DNA from: a halophilic archaeon SHRA6
Lineage (GTDB): Archaea > Halobacteriota > Halobacteria > Halobacteriales > Haloferacaceae
Length of the DNA stretch: 64,000 nucleotides
Direction: 5' to 3'
NCBI GenBank assembly: GCA_005239175.1
Contig: SOPS01000004.1
Span: 434,001-498,000 of the forward strand
This document shows positions 8,410 to 16,490 of the stretch, one piece after another. Under the pieces are notes generated by a model. That model ran no database searches, was not told the origin of the DNA, and worked only from the letters and a program-made list of their open reading frames with translations. Numbering within the stretch: the stretch's first letter is position 1; every line of letters begins with the position of its first letter. The position numbers and the translations under genes are program-made.

Positions 8410-8460
8410 AATCGTTTGCGCCCGGTAATCGTTTGCGCCTGGTAATCGTTTGCGCCCGGT
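8410..8460. repeat. Three 17-bp tandem repeats upstream of dhaL
   Basis: AATCGTTTGCGCCCGGT occurs three times in a row with period 17 (one copy with a single change), about 27 bp upstream of the dhaL start on the minus strand. This is within the region where a dhaL promoter would lie. Confidence 0.85.
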
Positions 8461-8510
8461 TGAACGCACACGAATGCGGCCAGTCGGAGCTAGCAATCAG
8501 GTTCGTAGAC

Positions 8511-8705
8511 CCAATCGCCAGCGGTTACAGAATCGATCGCCAGTAGTTACAGAATCGATCATTCACGTCTGGAAATCCGATCGCCTACGGCTACAGAACC
8601 GATCGTTCACGTCTGGAAATCCGATCGCTTGCGGTTACAGACCCGATCGTTCAAGACTGCAAATCCGATCGCCTACGGCTACAGAACCGATCGTTCACGT
8701 CTGTA
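8511..8705. repeat. 44-bp (2 x 22) tandem repeat array between dhaK and dhaL
   Basis: About four copies of a 44-bp unit, itself made of two similar 22-bp halves each opening with CGATCG (halves resemble CGATCGCCTACGGCTACAGA and CGATCGTTCACGTCTGGAAA). Unit starts are near 8533, 8577, 8621 and 8665, with a half unit before them. The last copy runs into the 3' end of dhaK and supplies its final codons and stop, so the array appears to have grown from or into the gene end. Confidence 0.85.
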
Positions 8706-9690
8706 ACGCGGGGGTATCAGCCGGCGCGGAGAGAAGCTCTTTGAGTTCTTCGTCGACTGCACAGACAGTGATCGAACAGCCCATCATATCCAGCGACGTC
8801 ATGTAATCGCCAACCCAGCTGTCCCAGGTTTCGAGGCCGTGCTCGTCCATAAGCTCTTGCAGCTTGCGGTTGACGACAAATAGCTCCATGAGCGGGGTGC
8901 CGCCCATCCCGTTGACGATCGTCATCACCTCCTGGCCTTCATCGAGAGCCAGATCCTCGAGAACGTTCTGGGTCAGTTCTTCGGTGATCTCGTCGGCGCT
9001 CATAATATCCACCCGTTCGGTTCCCGGCTCGCCGTGGATTCCGATCCCAAGTTCGATCTCGTCCTCACCGAGGTCGAAGGTGGGCTCACCTTTATCGGGA
9101 GTGACACACGAGGTGAGCGCGGTTCCCATCGTCCCAACGTTGTCGATCACCTTCTCGGCGACGGCTTTGACCTCGCTGAGATCTCCGCCTGCAGCCGCCT
9201 TCGCGCCAGCGGCCTTGTGGACGAGGATCGTTCCACAGACTCCACGGCGCCCGGAGGTGTACAGCGAATCCTCGACGGCCACGTCGTCGTTGACCACGAC
9301 CTGTTCGACCTCGATCCCCTCCATATCGGCCATCTCGGCGGCCGTCTCGAAGTTCATCACGTCGCCCTCGTAGTTTTTGACGATGTTGAGTACACCCTCA
9401 CCGGCGTCACAGGCTTGGATCATCTCGCTGAGTTGATCGGCTGTCGGCGAGGTGAACACCTGCCCGGCGGCCGCGCCGTCCAACATCCCATCGCCAATGT
9501 AGCCGGCGTGCGTCGGCTCGTGTCCACTGCCACCCCCAGAGACAAGCCCGACCTTCCCGTCGACTGGTGCGTCCGCCCGGACGAGTACTTCAGTGCCGTC
9601 AAGCCGCCGGAGTCGATCGGGATACGCCGCGAGCATCCCCTCGAGCATCTCGTCGACTACGTTTTCCGGATCGTTGATGAGTTTCTTCAT
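8695..9690 (-). CDS. dhaK: Dihydroxyacetone kinase substrate-binding subunit DhaK
   Basis: A 331-residue subunit that covalently binds dihydroxyacetone. The segment GIGIHGEPGTERVD holds His219, corresponding to the hemiaminal-forming His of bacterial DhaK, and SGGGSGHEPTHAG near residue 51 holds His57 of the substrate pocket. DVMNFETAAEMA and GRRGVCGTILVHK are further family blocks. Length is slightly short of 356 but complete. The C-terminus is encoded by a copy of the downstream repeat, which makes the last residues (ALQT) unlike other DhaK proteins. It is divergent from the HAD phosphatase at 9770. Confidence 0.96.
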   Translation of the reverse strand: MKKLINDPENVVDEMLEGMLAAYPDRLRRLDGTEVLVRADAPVDGKVGLVSGGGSGHEPTHAGYIGDGMLDGAAAGQVFTSPTADQLSEMIQACDAGEGVLNIVKNYEGDVMNFETAAEMADMEGIEVEQVVVNDDVAVEDSLYTSGRRGVCGTILVHKAAGAKAAAGGDLSEVKAVAEKVIDNVGTMGTALTSCVTPDKGEPTFDLGEDEIELGIGIHGEPGTERVDIMSADEITEELTQNVLEDLALDEGQEVMTIVNGMGGTPLMELFVVNRKLQELMDEHGLETWDSWVGDYMTSLDMMGCSITVCAVDEELKELLSAPADTPALQT

Positions 9691-9769
9691 GATCCATCGT
9701 GATATGGTCTCTCATCACAGATAGCTCTATTCCCAATGACGTTTGTATTTCCAGGGCCGATGTAACGGT

Positions 9770-10444
9770 ATGACCCCACCGCTTGCGCTTGATATTGACG
9801 GGACGTTGACGACGAGCGACCACACGATCGATCCACGGGTGTTCGACGTACTCTCTGGGTGGGACGGACCAGTTGTGATGGCGACAGGGAAGTCGTTTCC
9901 GTACCCTGTTGCACTGTGTCACTTTATCGGAATCGAAGAGCGTGTGATCGCGGAGAACGGCGGGGTCGTCTACGGCGACGACACGCTTCGGTTCACTGGC
10001 GATCCAGATCGGGCAGCCGCGGCGATCGAGGCGTTTGTCGATCGTGGTGGTGCGGTTGGGTATGGGACCGTTGACACGACGAATCGCTGGCGAGAGACCG
10101 AGATCGCGGTGTCAGTCGACGCTGACGAAGCCCTGCTTCGGGAGGTCGCTGCCGAGTTTGACCTCGCAGTCGTCGACACAGGCTACGCTTTCCACGTCAA
10201 AACACCCGGCGTTGAGAAGGGGGTGGGTCTGGAGACGATGGCCGAACTGCTGGAGGTTGACGTGTCGTCGTTCGTCGCGATCGGCGACAGCGAAAACGAC
10301 GCCTCAATGTTCGAGGTCGCCGGCGAATCCTACGCAGTTGCAAACGCAGACGAACGGGCGAAAGCCGCGGCAGATACCGTTCTCGAGCAGTCATACTTCG
10401 ATGGAACGCTTTCGGTGCTTCGATCGATAGACTCCTGTGTGTAG
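9770..10444 (+). CDS. HAD-family phosphoglycolate phosphatase-like hydrolase
   Basis: A 224-residue HAD hydrolase of the archaeal phosphoglycolate phosphatase (TA0175) type. Motif I is LALDIDGTLT with nucleophile Asp8 and acid Asp10; motif II is in VVMATGKS; the lysine lies in GVEKGVGLE; and motif IV is IGDSENDASMF. The C2-type cap lies between about residues 85 and 150. The ATG at 9770 is preferred over an ORF start at 9743 because it gives the normal family N-terminus. It is expected to remove phosphate from 2-phosphoglycolate or similar small sugar phosphates; the exact substrate cannot be told. It is divergent from dhaK with an 80-bp gap. Confidence 0.85.
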   Translation: MTPPLALDIDGTLTTSDHTIDPRVFDVLSGWDGPVVMATGKSFPYPVALCHFIGIEERVIAENGGVVYGDDTLRFTGDPDRAAAAIEAFVDRGGAVGYGTVDTTNRWRETEIAVSVDADEALLREVAAEFDLAVVDTGYAFHVKTPGVEKGVGLETMAELLEVDVSSFVAIGDSENDASMFEVAGESYAVANADERAKAAADTVLEQSYFDGTLSVLRSIDSCV

Positions 10445-10481
10445 GGAGTCGGCCAAAAGACAATATATATTAGTTTTGGAA

Positions 10482-10490
10482 ATAAATATA
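10482..10490 (+). promoter_or_regulatory. TATA box for the HTH/TumE-like pair
   Basis: ATAAATATA is centred 29 bp before the ATG at 10515, supporting a leaderless start there rather than the earlier in-frame start at 10437. Confidence 0.6.
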
Positions 10491-10514
10491 TGGGCCAACG
10501 TCGTTACTTCGAGT

Positions 10515-11033
10515 ATGGAAGAAACGCCTCGACCCGATGGGCCGCCGCCGTTTGATAGCCCATTCGAAGCCGAAGATACGAAACAGCGTGTGTACAGTGC
10601 GGTGTTGCACGCCCGAGAGCCGATGACTGCAGCCGAGATCGCCGAACGAGCAGAGTGTTCAGACGAGTCAGCGCGGACACATCTCTCTTTTTATACTGAC
10701 CTCGGAATCGTAATTCGACACAATGGCCGGCCGGTTCGATACGAGCGCAACGACGATTACTTTGAATGGCGCCGAGTGAATGAACTGGTACGGACACACA
10801 CTGTTGATGAGCTACAAGTCCGTGTAACGGAACTGACCAATACGATCGAAGCGTACCGTCGTGAGTACGACGGTGACTCACCCGCTGCGGTGACTGTCTT
10901 GGAGTTCGATCCAGAGCAAATCGACGATGTGTACGGGGACCTTAGCGATTGGGCGACTGCACTGGAGGAACGTCGGCTTCACGAACGTGCCCGACAAAAG
11001 GCCGCCAGCTCAACAGCACCATCTCATAGCTAA
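10515..11033 (+). CDS. Winged-helix DNA-binding protein (DUF7342-like), putative antitoxin partner
   Basis: A 172-residue protein with an N-terminal winged helix (TKQRVYSAVLHAREPMTAAE, then AERAECSDESARTHLSFYTD as the helix-turn-helix and GRPVRYERNDDYF as wing) followed by a charged coiled-coil-like C-terminal half (VDELQVRVTELTNTIEAYRR). I recall this architecture as a haloarchaeal family often paired with a small gene, as here: the next ORF begins 2 bp after its stop. DNA binding is well supported by the fold; an antitoxin or autoregulatory role is inferred from the pairing. Confidence 0.75.
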   Translation: MEETPRPDGPPPFDSPFEAEDTKQRVYSAVLHAREPMTAAEIAERAECSDESARTHLSFYTDLGIVIRHNGRPVRYERNDDYFEWRRVNELVRTHTVDELQVRVTELTNTIEAYRREYDGDSPAAVTVLEFDPEQIDDVYGDLSDWATALEERRLHERARQKAASSTAPSHS

Positions 11034-11035
11034 CG

Positions 11036-11467
11036 ATGGAGCCAGGAGATGATCGAGCACACCCCCCAGCGATAGACCGACCAATACTGGAGCGGATGCA
11101 ATCTCGATTCGCTGGAAGTCGTCTGGTCGATTCTGCAGCGATCGTTGACGAACCGCGAGTACATCTCTGTGTCACGTTGTCTGGAGATTATTATCCAAGC
11201 GCGGTCTCTGCTCGGCTGGAGATTCGATGGGACAGAAACGATGATTTCAGCCTTCAGTATCAAGAAACACGACAAGACGAAACGTGGGGATGTCGATGGA
11301 ATCGGCATCCAAACACGCATAACTCCCGTGAACATTTTCATCCGCCACCCACGGCTGATCATATCGGTGTGCAAGATGCTGTGTGGTCGAACGATCATCG
11401 AGAGATGTGCCAGCGTGTCTTGGGGTACGTGAAAGAACGAATCGAGGCCCTGTGGAGGCAAAAATAG
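11036..11467 (+). CDS. TumE-like (DUF6516-type) small protein, possible toxin partner
   Basis: A 143-residue protein with a beta-rich core that ends in a histidine-rich block: LEIRWDRNDDFSLQYQE, then WGCRWNRHPNTHNSREHFH and PPPTAD. Such a barrel with paired W-R-x-D and HNxxxHxH motifs recalls the TumE/DUF6516 family, which occurs as the toxin of two-gene modules beside an HTH protein. It begins 2 bp after the HTH gene, so the pair is translationally coupled. Family assignment is from motif memory only; toxicity is not shown. Alternatively this is a regulator/effector pair of unknown role. Confidence 0.55.
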   Translation: MEPGDDRAHPPAIDRPILERMQSRFAGSRLVDSAAIVDEPRVHLCVTLSGDYYPSAVSARLEIRWDRNDDFSLQYQETRQDETWGCRWNRHPNTHNSREHFHPPPTADHIGVQDAVWSNDHREMCQRVLGYVKERIEALWRQK

Positions 11468-11528
11468 TACTACGAGGACGGTCGATTGGAAGGGTTTACT
11501 GTGAGCAATTACTGAACCCCGATCGGCG

Positions 11529-11628
11529 GTTGACATCTTCCCGTACCTGAAGACGCCCCCAGAAATCGGAGATTTCTGGTGTGCGAACGAGACCTTCGGT
11601 CTCGTCAACGCGAAAATTCCAAGCGTTG
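11529..11628. mobile_element. Decayed IS200/IS605-like end with three consecutive hairpins
   Basis: TTGACATCTTCCCGTACCTG followed by AAGACG resembles the ends of haloarchaeal IS200/IS605 (OrfB-only) elements. Three perfect hairpins follow back to back: CCAGAAATC/GATTTCTGG at 11559-11579, ACGAGACC/GGTCTCGT at 11587-11605 with a TTC loop, and CAACGC/GCGTTG at 11606-11628. No transposase is present, so this is a solo end, a MITE, or a structured RNA. Confidence 0.4.
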
Positions 11629-11685
11629 GGATACTAATTTACAACAAGAGGTCGGATTACGGGTCGCCAGCCTATGCGGATCGAC

Positions 11686-11853
11686 TTAACTCTCGAATGG
11701 CGCGAATGAGCCGTTGATATCCCACTCGTGGATACAATAGATCTCTCCGGGTTCCTCGTCGACGACCCACGACTCGATGTCGTCGTCCCAGCGCTCAATT
11801 CTGCCGCACCGTTCACAGACACGATCGGTCGGAGTTCGCAAGGTGGCGGCCAT
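11686..11853 (-). CDS. HEWD-family small protein
   Basis: A 55-residue protein with one CxxC pair (VCERCGRIERWDD) and the motif IYCIHEWDINGSFAPFE at the C-terminus that names the haloarchaeal HEWD family of unknown function. The ATG at 11853 gives the usual length; a longer ORF start at 11946 adds a segment with no resemblance to the family. A single zinc or iron site from the two N-terminal Cys plus Cys/His of the HEWD block is plausible but unproven. Confidence 0.75.
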   Translation of the reverse strand: MAATLRTPTDRVCERCGRIERWDDDIESWVVDEEPGEIYCIHEWDINGSFAPFES

Positions 11854-12086
11854 GCGCAAAAATACGGGCGGGACCGAATTAAATATGCCTGTCTTGACTC
11901 TGTGTGGCCGCATTCGACCCGAAGTTGTTCCAAATCCAGCCAGCATTTGACAATCAGTGGTTCAAGCATATGGTTAATTATTCTACTTATCGTTAGAAAA
12001 TATAAATATTATCACCTTATATACTACCGTATGTGGCCACATTAGGGGCATAAAGACTCAATACGTTTCGAAATCTGCTGTGCTAT

Positions 12087-12242
12087 ATGGACACAAACTT
12101 CAGTGAGGTCGATCCGTACTCCCCAGCAGAGGGGTACTACGAATGTATTGAGTGTGGTCACCGCGAACACCGTACAGATTCGCCTGGGCGGTGTCCGAAC
12201 TGTGACGGTCACGTGCAAAACATCGCGGTCCCGCGCGAGTAA
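12087..12242 (+). CDS. Rubrerythrin-like small zinc-ribbon protein
   Basis: A 51-residue acidic protein with two knuckles, YECIECGHR and GRCPNCDGHV, forming a rubredoxin/rubrerythrin-type zinc ribbon (CxxC-x14-CxxC). It ends at TAA 12242, 6 bp before the convergent stop of the DUF368 gene. Proteins of this type (rubrerythrin-like domain, often annotated DUF7129) are common in haloarchaea; no role is established. It is too short for many gene finders, but the composition, stop and motif make it convincing. An unusually AT-rich stretch (about 11,975-12,050) precedes it and may hold its promoter. Confidence 0.8.
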   Translation: MDTNFSEVDPYSPAEGYYECIECGHREHRTDSPGRCPNCDGHVQNIAVPRE

Positions 12243-12248
12243 CCAGTT

Positions 12249-13193
12249 CTATACCTCGATCCCCGCGACCCGATCGAGTGCAAGCACCACAAGTGCCCCA
12301 AGTATTCCGAATACAGCAAACAGTCCAACAGCCGAGAGTGTCCACGCCTCCCCAGCCGCGAGGAGTCGTTCGTCAACCTGTTCGATCGGCGCTCGCAGCG
12401 CACCGACAATCAGGCTCACGAGAAACGCAACAGTCGCCGCACGGTAGCGCTCTAAAGCGTACCGGACGGCATACGCAATCGTGAAGACGCCGACGATCGC
12501 TCCAAGGATGAACGTGATAACCGGCGGAGCCGCTCCAACAAGTGCCTGCGGGTTGCCCGTCTTGAGGGTCTCGAGTATCCCGTCGACAAACGCTGACAGC
12601 GAGTTCGACATATACGCGTACTGACCAAGCAGCAACAACAGCAGCGATCCGGAGATCCCGGGGAGAATCATCGCGCTCACCGCAATCGCCCCTGAGACAA
12701 ACACAACCGCCGCCGATGGGGCAATCGCATTCGCCGTGACCCCGGACGCCACGAATGCGAGTACGAATCCGGCGATCGCCGCAGCGATCCGGCCCCGCGT
12801 GTCCAGTTCGACATCCTGATACAGGACGATCGCACTCGCGGCGATCAATCCAAAAAAGAATCCGAATGTTGCCACCGGTGCAACCGCAATCAGGGTTGAA
12901 ACGAGACTAAGCACGGCGACGATCGCGGTTGCGATCCCTGCCCCGAGCGTGAGCAGGAACGCGAGGTCAAGTTCGACCGCAGCTGCTTTCGCGCTCGATC
13001 GACCCGACGGACGCACACCGCCGAGCACTCGGAGAATCCGTCCGGGAGAGACCGCAGTGATCGCGGCGATGAGTCGTTCGTAGATGCCAGTGATGAGTGC
13101 GATCGTTCCGCCGGAGACGCCAGGGACAGCGTCGGCTGTACCCATACAGAGCCCGCGGAGATAGATTCCGAGGAGTTCGCGGGCGTCAATCAT
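12249..13193 (-). CDS. DUF368 membrane protein, PopT-like polyprenyl-phosphate transporter
   Basis: A 314-residue polytopic membrane protein with the DUF368 hallmark GTADAVPGVSGGTIALITG near residue 18 and its internal echo LPGISGSLLLLLLGQY, consistent with the inverted-repeat topology of the family. Bacterial DUF368 proteins (PopT) were recently identified as undecaprenyl-phosphate translocases that return the lipid carrier to the cytoplasmic face. Here the gene begins 3 bp after the stop of aglB, whose reaction releases dolichol pyrophosphate/phosphate on the outer face. That strongly suggests it recycles dolichol phosphate for N-glycosylation. The substrate is inference from family and context. 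Confidence 0.9.
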   Translation of the reverse strand: MIDARELLGIYLRGLCMGTADAVPGVSGGTIALITGIYERLIAAITAVSPGRILRVLGGVRPSGRSSAKAAAVELDLAFLLTLGAGIATAIVAVLSLVSTLIAVAPVATFGFFFGLIAASAIVLYQDVELDTRGRIAAAIAGFVLAFVASGVTANAIAPSAAVVFVSGAIAVSAMILPGISGSLLLLLLGQYAYMSNSLSAFVDGILETLKTGNPQALVGAAPPVITFILGAIVGVFTIAYAVRYALERYRAATVAFLVSLIVGALRAPIEQVDERLLAAGEAWTLSAVGLFAVFGILGALVVLALDRVAGIEV

Positions 13194-13196
13194 CGA

Positions 13197-16100
13197 TTAG
13201 GCGATCGCCTGGATTTCAGCGACTGCGCTGAGAGACTCGCGGTCGGAGCCGATTGGTTGGTTCTCAGGGTCGATCGATTCGTTTGCCGAGTCGTCGCTAT
13301 TTGTCTCAACTTCAGGCGTTTCGAGTTCAACAGTCACCGCCGAGTCGTCTTCGCCGACAACTTGGGCTTCTTCAACGGCAGCTTCTCCGACAAATTGGCC
13401 GGCGACGGGATTCTCAGAGGTGTTTGCGTCCTCGTCGATCGCGGTGAAGACATAGTCGTCTTCGGCGGTAACGCTCACGTTCGTGTAGCCGTTCTCGGGA
13501 CCGAACTCGTCGTAGCCGGTCGTCGAGTACGGCAGCGTCATCTCGAAGTTCCCATTCTCGTCGGCGGTCGCGTACTGGGTGTACGTGAACGTGGAATTCG
13601 TCGTCTGATCGCGCATCTGTACCTGTGCGGTGACCTCACTTTCCGCAGGCGCACCGCTTCCCTCAACGGTCGCGCCGGGGACCCGCTCAAACGTCTTGAC
13701 CCACTGTGGACTGGTTCGGGCGAGGTACTGCCCAGAGACGTTAGCCTGCTGCATCAACTGCACTTGCTGTTGGAAGTCCGAGTTGCTGAAGCTCGCCGGG
13801 CTCTCTGCGGATTTGACTAGTCGGTAGTGCTCTAAGGCTTCGACGCGTTCGGTCGGATTCGGACCAATCCCGCCCACCTCTGCGCCGGGATTTTCGTCTG
13901 CGTAGGCTTGAGCCTCTTCGAGGCTATCGAATTCCTGAACTCCCCCTTCGACATCGATCGCCTCGATCGTCACCTGGCCGCCCGCCTGCGTCTCGACGTT
14001 CTGCTGTTGGGTCTCGGTGACGATCGGCGCTGGATCGACCGCACTGCCGTGGAACTCGTAGAGTCGGACCATCTGGCTCTCGTAGTAACGCTGTTCGCGC
14101 AACGAGATCGGCTGGCCGAACTGCTCGCCCTGCTGTGGGTAGACCGATTGGATGAAGTCGCCCTGAGAGATGTCCTCCTCATCGTACCAGACGACTGGAG
14201 CGCTGAATTTCGAAGCCGGCGAAACCATCTGCCAGTCAACCATGACGTAGCGCGTTTCGCCGGATTCGCCCATCTTCTCTTCGAGGGCGCTCTCAGCGCG
14301 ATCCTCACTCGGTGCAAGGAGGTAGTTTGCAGCATCGGTTGCGCCCTGCTGGAACGGGTTCGCGTTCGGAATTCGCTCGCCCTGGGTGGTTATCCAGTGG
14401 CCGTAGTCCCACCAGGATTGGACGCCGTACGCACCGTCTGGGTAGTCGTGATCGCCCTCAGGGATCTCGTAAGTCCCGTAGTACTCCATGCGATTGTCGT
14501 GACCTTCGAGTTCGCCGGGGGCGGGCGTCTCCTCTTCGAGGAAGTCCATGCTATCCTCCCACGCGACGACCTCGCCGGGTTGGTTCGCCGACTCTGCGCC
14601 ACGGTCCCACGCGGTCGACGGGACCGCAAAGACGAGCGGCGCCGTGATGAGCAAGAATGCGGTGACGACCGCCATTACCTGCCAGCCTTCGATGCCGTCG
14701 ATGACCTCGCGCGGCGATCCGCGGAGGTCGAGGTAGCCGAGCACCTCCGCGATGAAGATCGCATTCAGGATCCCGACGACGATCGCCAGATAGTAGTTGA
14801 ACCGTGTCTGGGTGAACGCTGTGGCGGTGATGAAACCCGCCCACGTGAGGAGATAGAATGTGGCGGCGTCGTACTGGACGCGCAGCGCCGCGCCGATTAA
14901 TAGTGCGAGTGCGATCGCGAGTCCAAGTAATTGCCAGCTGATCCCGATCGTCTCGAAGGCGCCCGAGAAGGACGGGAACGCAGCGAGGACGAGGCCGATG
15001 AGGGCGACGCCCCCGGCGAGGTAGATGGTGTCGCTGGTGTCGTCACTTGTGTACAGCGGGCGACCGATAAGGTACAGTGCGGCAGCAACCGCGGTGATGA
15101 ACGCCAGTCCGTACTCGCTGAAAATGATCTGGAATGGACTGGCTCTCGGGTTGCTCGTGAGGAACGCTTGCGCCTCGCCGATCGTCTGAGTTGTGTCAGA
15201 GGCGCTGAACGCGATGATGTTCAGGACGTTGCCCTCGATCGTCCGGTAGAGGCTCGGAATCGCGAATCGGACGACGACAACAGAGGCCACGATCAGCCCG
15301 AAGACAGTCCCCACGTAGGCGGTCTCTGTCTGGTCTCTGGACTCCCACTCGCGGGCGAGGAACGCGAGGAAAACACAGCCGGCGGCAACGCCGATCGGGA
15401 GCAGCACCTGTAGGAGTGAGTAGCTCGTCGCGCCGCCGATCGAGAACTCGTTGAGCGGGACGAGCATCATGAGGCCGGTGACGGTCAGTGAGACCGCGCC
15501 GACGAACGCGATCGGCTCGGGGCTGTCACCGTGGTAGACATCTGTGGTGATCTTCAGCGCGAAGAAGATTCCAGTGAATCCGACCAGAAGGATGCCCGGT
15601 GGCCATGCCCACATGTACAATCCTGCTGCGACGCCCGCAAGAGCACTGTAGCCAACCGGGCGTTTGAGCGCCTCGACGTCGCGATCGATCACGAGCTCCC
15701 AGACGGGCTTTTCACGCTCAGCGACAGAGAGGGCAACAATAAACGCGAGGACCGCGATCGTCTGGAAGAACACCTCGAAGGCGTGGTGGTCATAAAAGCC
15801 TGCGAGGCTGTAGTTGAGGAAGGTACCGGGCAGGAGGGCGATCACGCTCACGCCGACAAGCGCGGGGAATTTGCCGGTGAATTGTCGGGCGAGCACGTAC
15901 GCTGGGATAATGGCGAGTGTTGCCATGATCGGCGCGGCGATCACCATCACGATCGCCGCCTGCTGGCTCGTAGGATCTCCGAGTCCCAGTGCGAGGATTG
16001 CGCCACCAGTTATTTGATCGACAAGCGTCCCAAACTGTTCGGGATTGTGTCCGGAGGGGTAGTTCGTCCACGGATCGAACGGCATCGTGAACGGGAAGTT

Positions 16101-16310
16101 TTCGACTACGTAGGAGGTCTCTCGGTAGTGATACCACGGATCGTTGCCGCCTAATAGCGGTTCGCCGTCTCTTATGAAGTTCCCGTAACTCTGTATGCGA
16201 ACCACGAGCATCAACGTCATTAATCCGACGAGGACGGGGATCTGATACCACCGTTCGATGATATCCAGGGCGGATCCCCCCAACCCGTCGCGATCGCTTC
16301 GCGTACTCAT
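13197..16310 (-). CDS. aglB: Oligosaccharyltransferase AglB (STT3 family)
   Basis: A 1037-residue membrane enzyme that transfers the dolichol-linked glycan to Asn of N-x-S/T sequons on S-layer and other proteins at the outer face of the membrane. An N-terminal part with about 13 membrane spans (to about residue 560) is followed by a large extracellular domain. GNDPWYHYRE near residue 60 carries the first metal-binding motif, and the catalytic WWDYG is at residues 633-637 (VQSWWDYGHWITTQ). The C-terminal 250 residues are Asp/Glu-rich and contain beta-sandwich-like segments. It heads an operon with the DUF368 gene. The glycan island with AglG- and flippase-like genes lies 2-13 kb away. Confidence 0.97.
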   Translation of the reverse strand: MSTRSDRDGLGGSALDIIERWYQIPVLVGLMTLMLVVRIQSYGNFIRDGEPLLGGNDPWYHYRETSYVVENFPFTMPFDPWTNYPSGHNPEQFGTLVDQITGGAILALGLGDPTSQQAAIVMVIAAPIMATLAIIPAYVLARQFTGKFPALVGVSVIALLPGTFLNYSLAGFYDHHAFEVFFQTIAVLAFIVALSVAEREKPVWELVIDRDVEALKRPVGYSALAGVAAGLYMWAWPPGILLVGFTGIFFALKITTDVYHGDSPEPIAFVGAVSLTVTGLMMLVPLNEFSIGGATSYSLLQVLLPIGVAAGCVFLAFLAREWESRDQTETAYVGTVFGLIVASVVVVRFAIPSLYRTIEGNVLNIIAFSASDTTQTIGEAQAFLTSNPRASPFQIIFSEYGLAFITAVAAALYLIGRPLYTSDDTSDTIYLAGGVALIGLVLAAFPSFSGAFETIGISWQLLGLAIALALLIGAALRVQYDAATFYLLTWAGFITATAFTQTRFNYYLAIVVGILNAIFIAEVLGYLDLRGSPREVIDGIEGWQVMAVVTAFLLITAPLVFAVPSTAWDRGAESANQPGEVVAWEDSMDFLEEETPAPGELEGHDNRMEYYGTYEIPEGDHDYPDGAYGVQSWWDYGHWITTQGERIPNANPFQQGATDAANYLLAPSEDRAESALEEKMGESGETRYVMVDWQMVSPASKFSAPVVWYDEEDISQGDFIQSVYPQQGEQFGQPISLREQRYYESQMVRLYEFHGSAVDPAPIVTETQQQNVETQAGGQVTIEAIDVEGGVQEFDSLEEAQAYADENPGAEVGGIGPNPTERVEALEHYRLVKSAESPASFSNSDFQQQVQLMQQANVSGQYLARTSPQWVKTFERVPGATVEGSGAPAESEVTAQVQMRDQTTNSTFTYTQYATADENGNFEMTLPYSTTGYDEFGPENGYTNVSVTAEDDYVFTAIDEDANTSENPVAGQFVGEAAVEEAQVVGEDDSAVTVELETPEVETNSDDSANESIDPENQPIGSDRESLSAVAEIQAIA

Positions 16311-16490
16311 TGGATTGAACGAGTAGCAAATCGGAAATAAGCCTTGTTATATTGTTATCTGCGCGGCGATCGGTGGCAGGGTATTTCGAGTGCGTTCGCT
16401 GGGTGTGTCATACGTAATAAAATAGAACCGCTCGAACTTACAAACTGCTCAAACTTGCGCGACTATCGATGCAGCACAATGCGTGGGATG

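Noticed and set aside
9034-9702. Plus-strand ORF (222 codons) opposite dhaK
   Set aside because: Antisense shadow of DhaK, which has all active-site residues on the minus strand.
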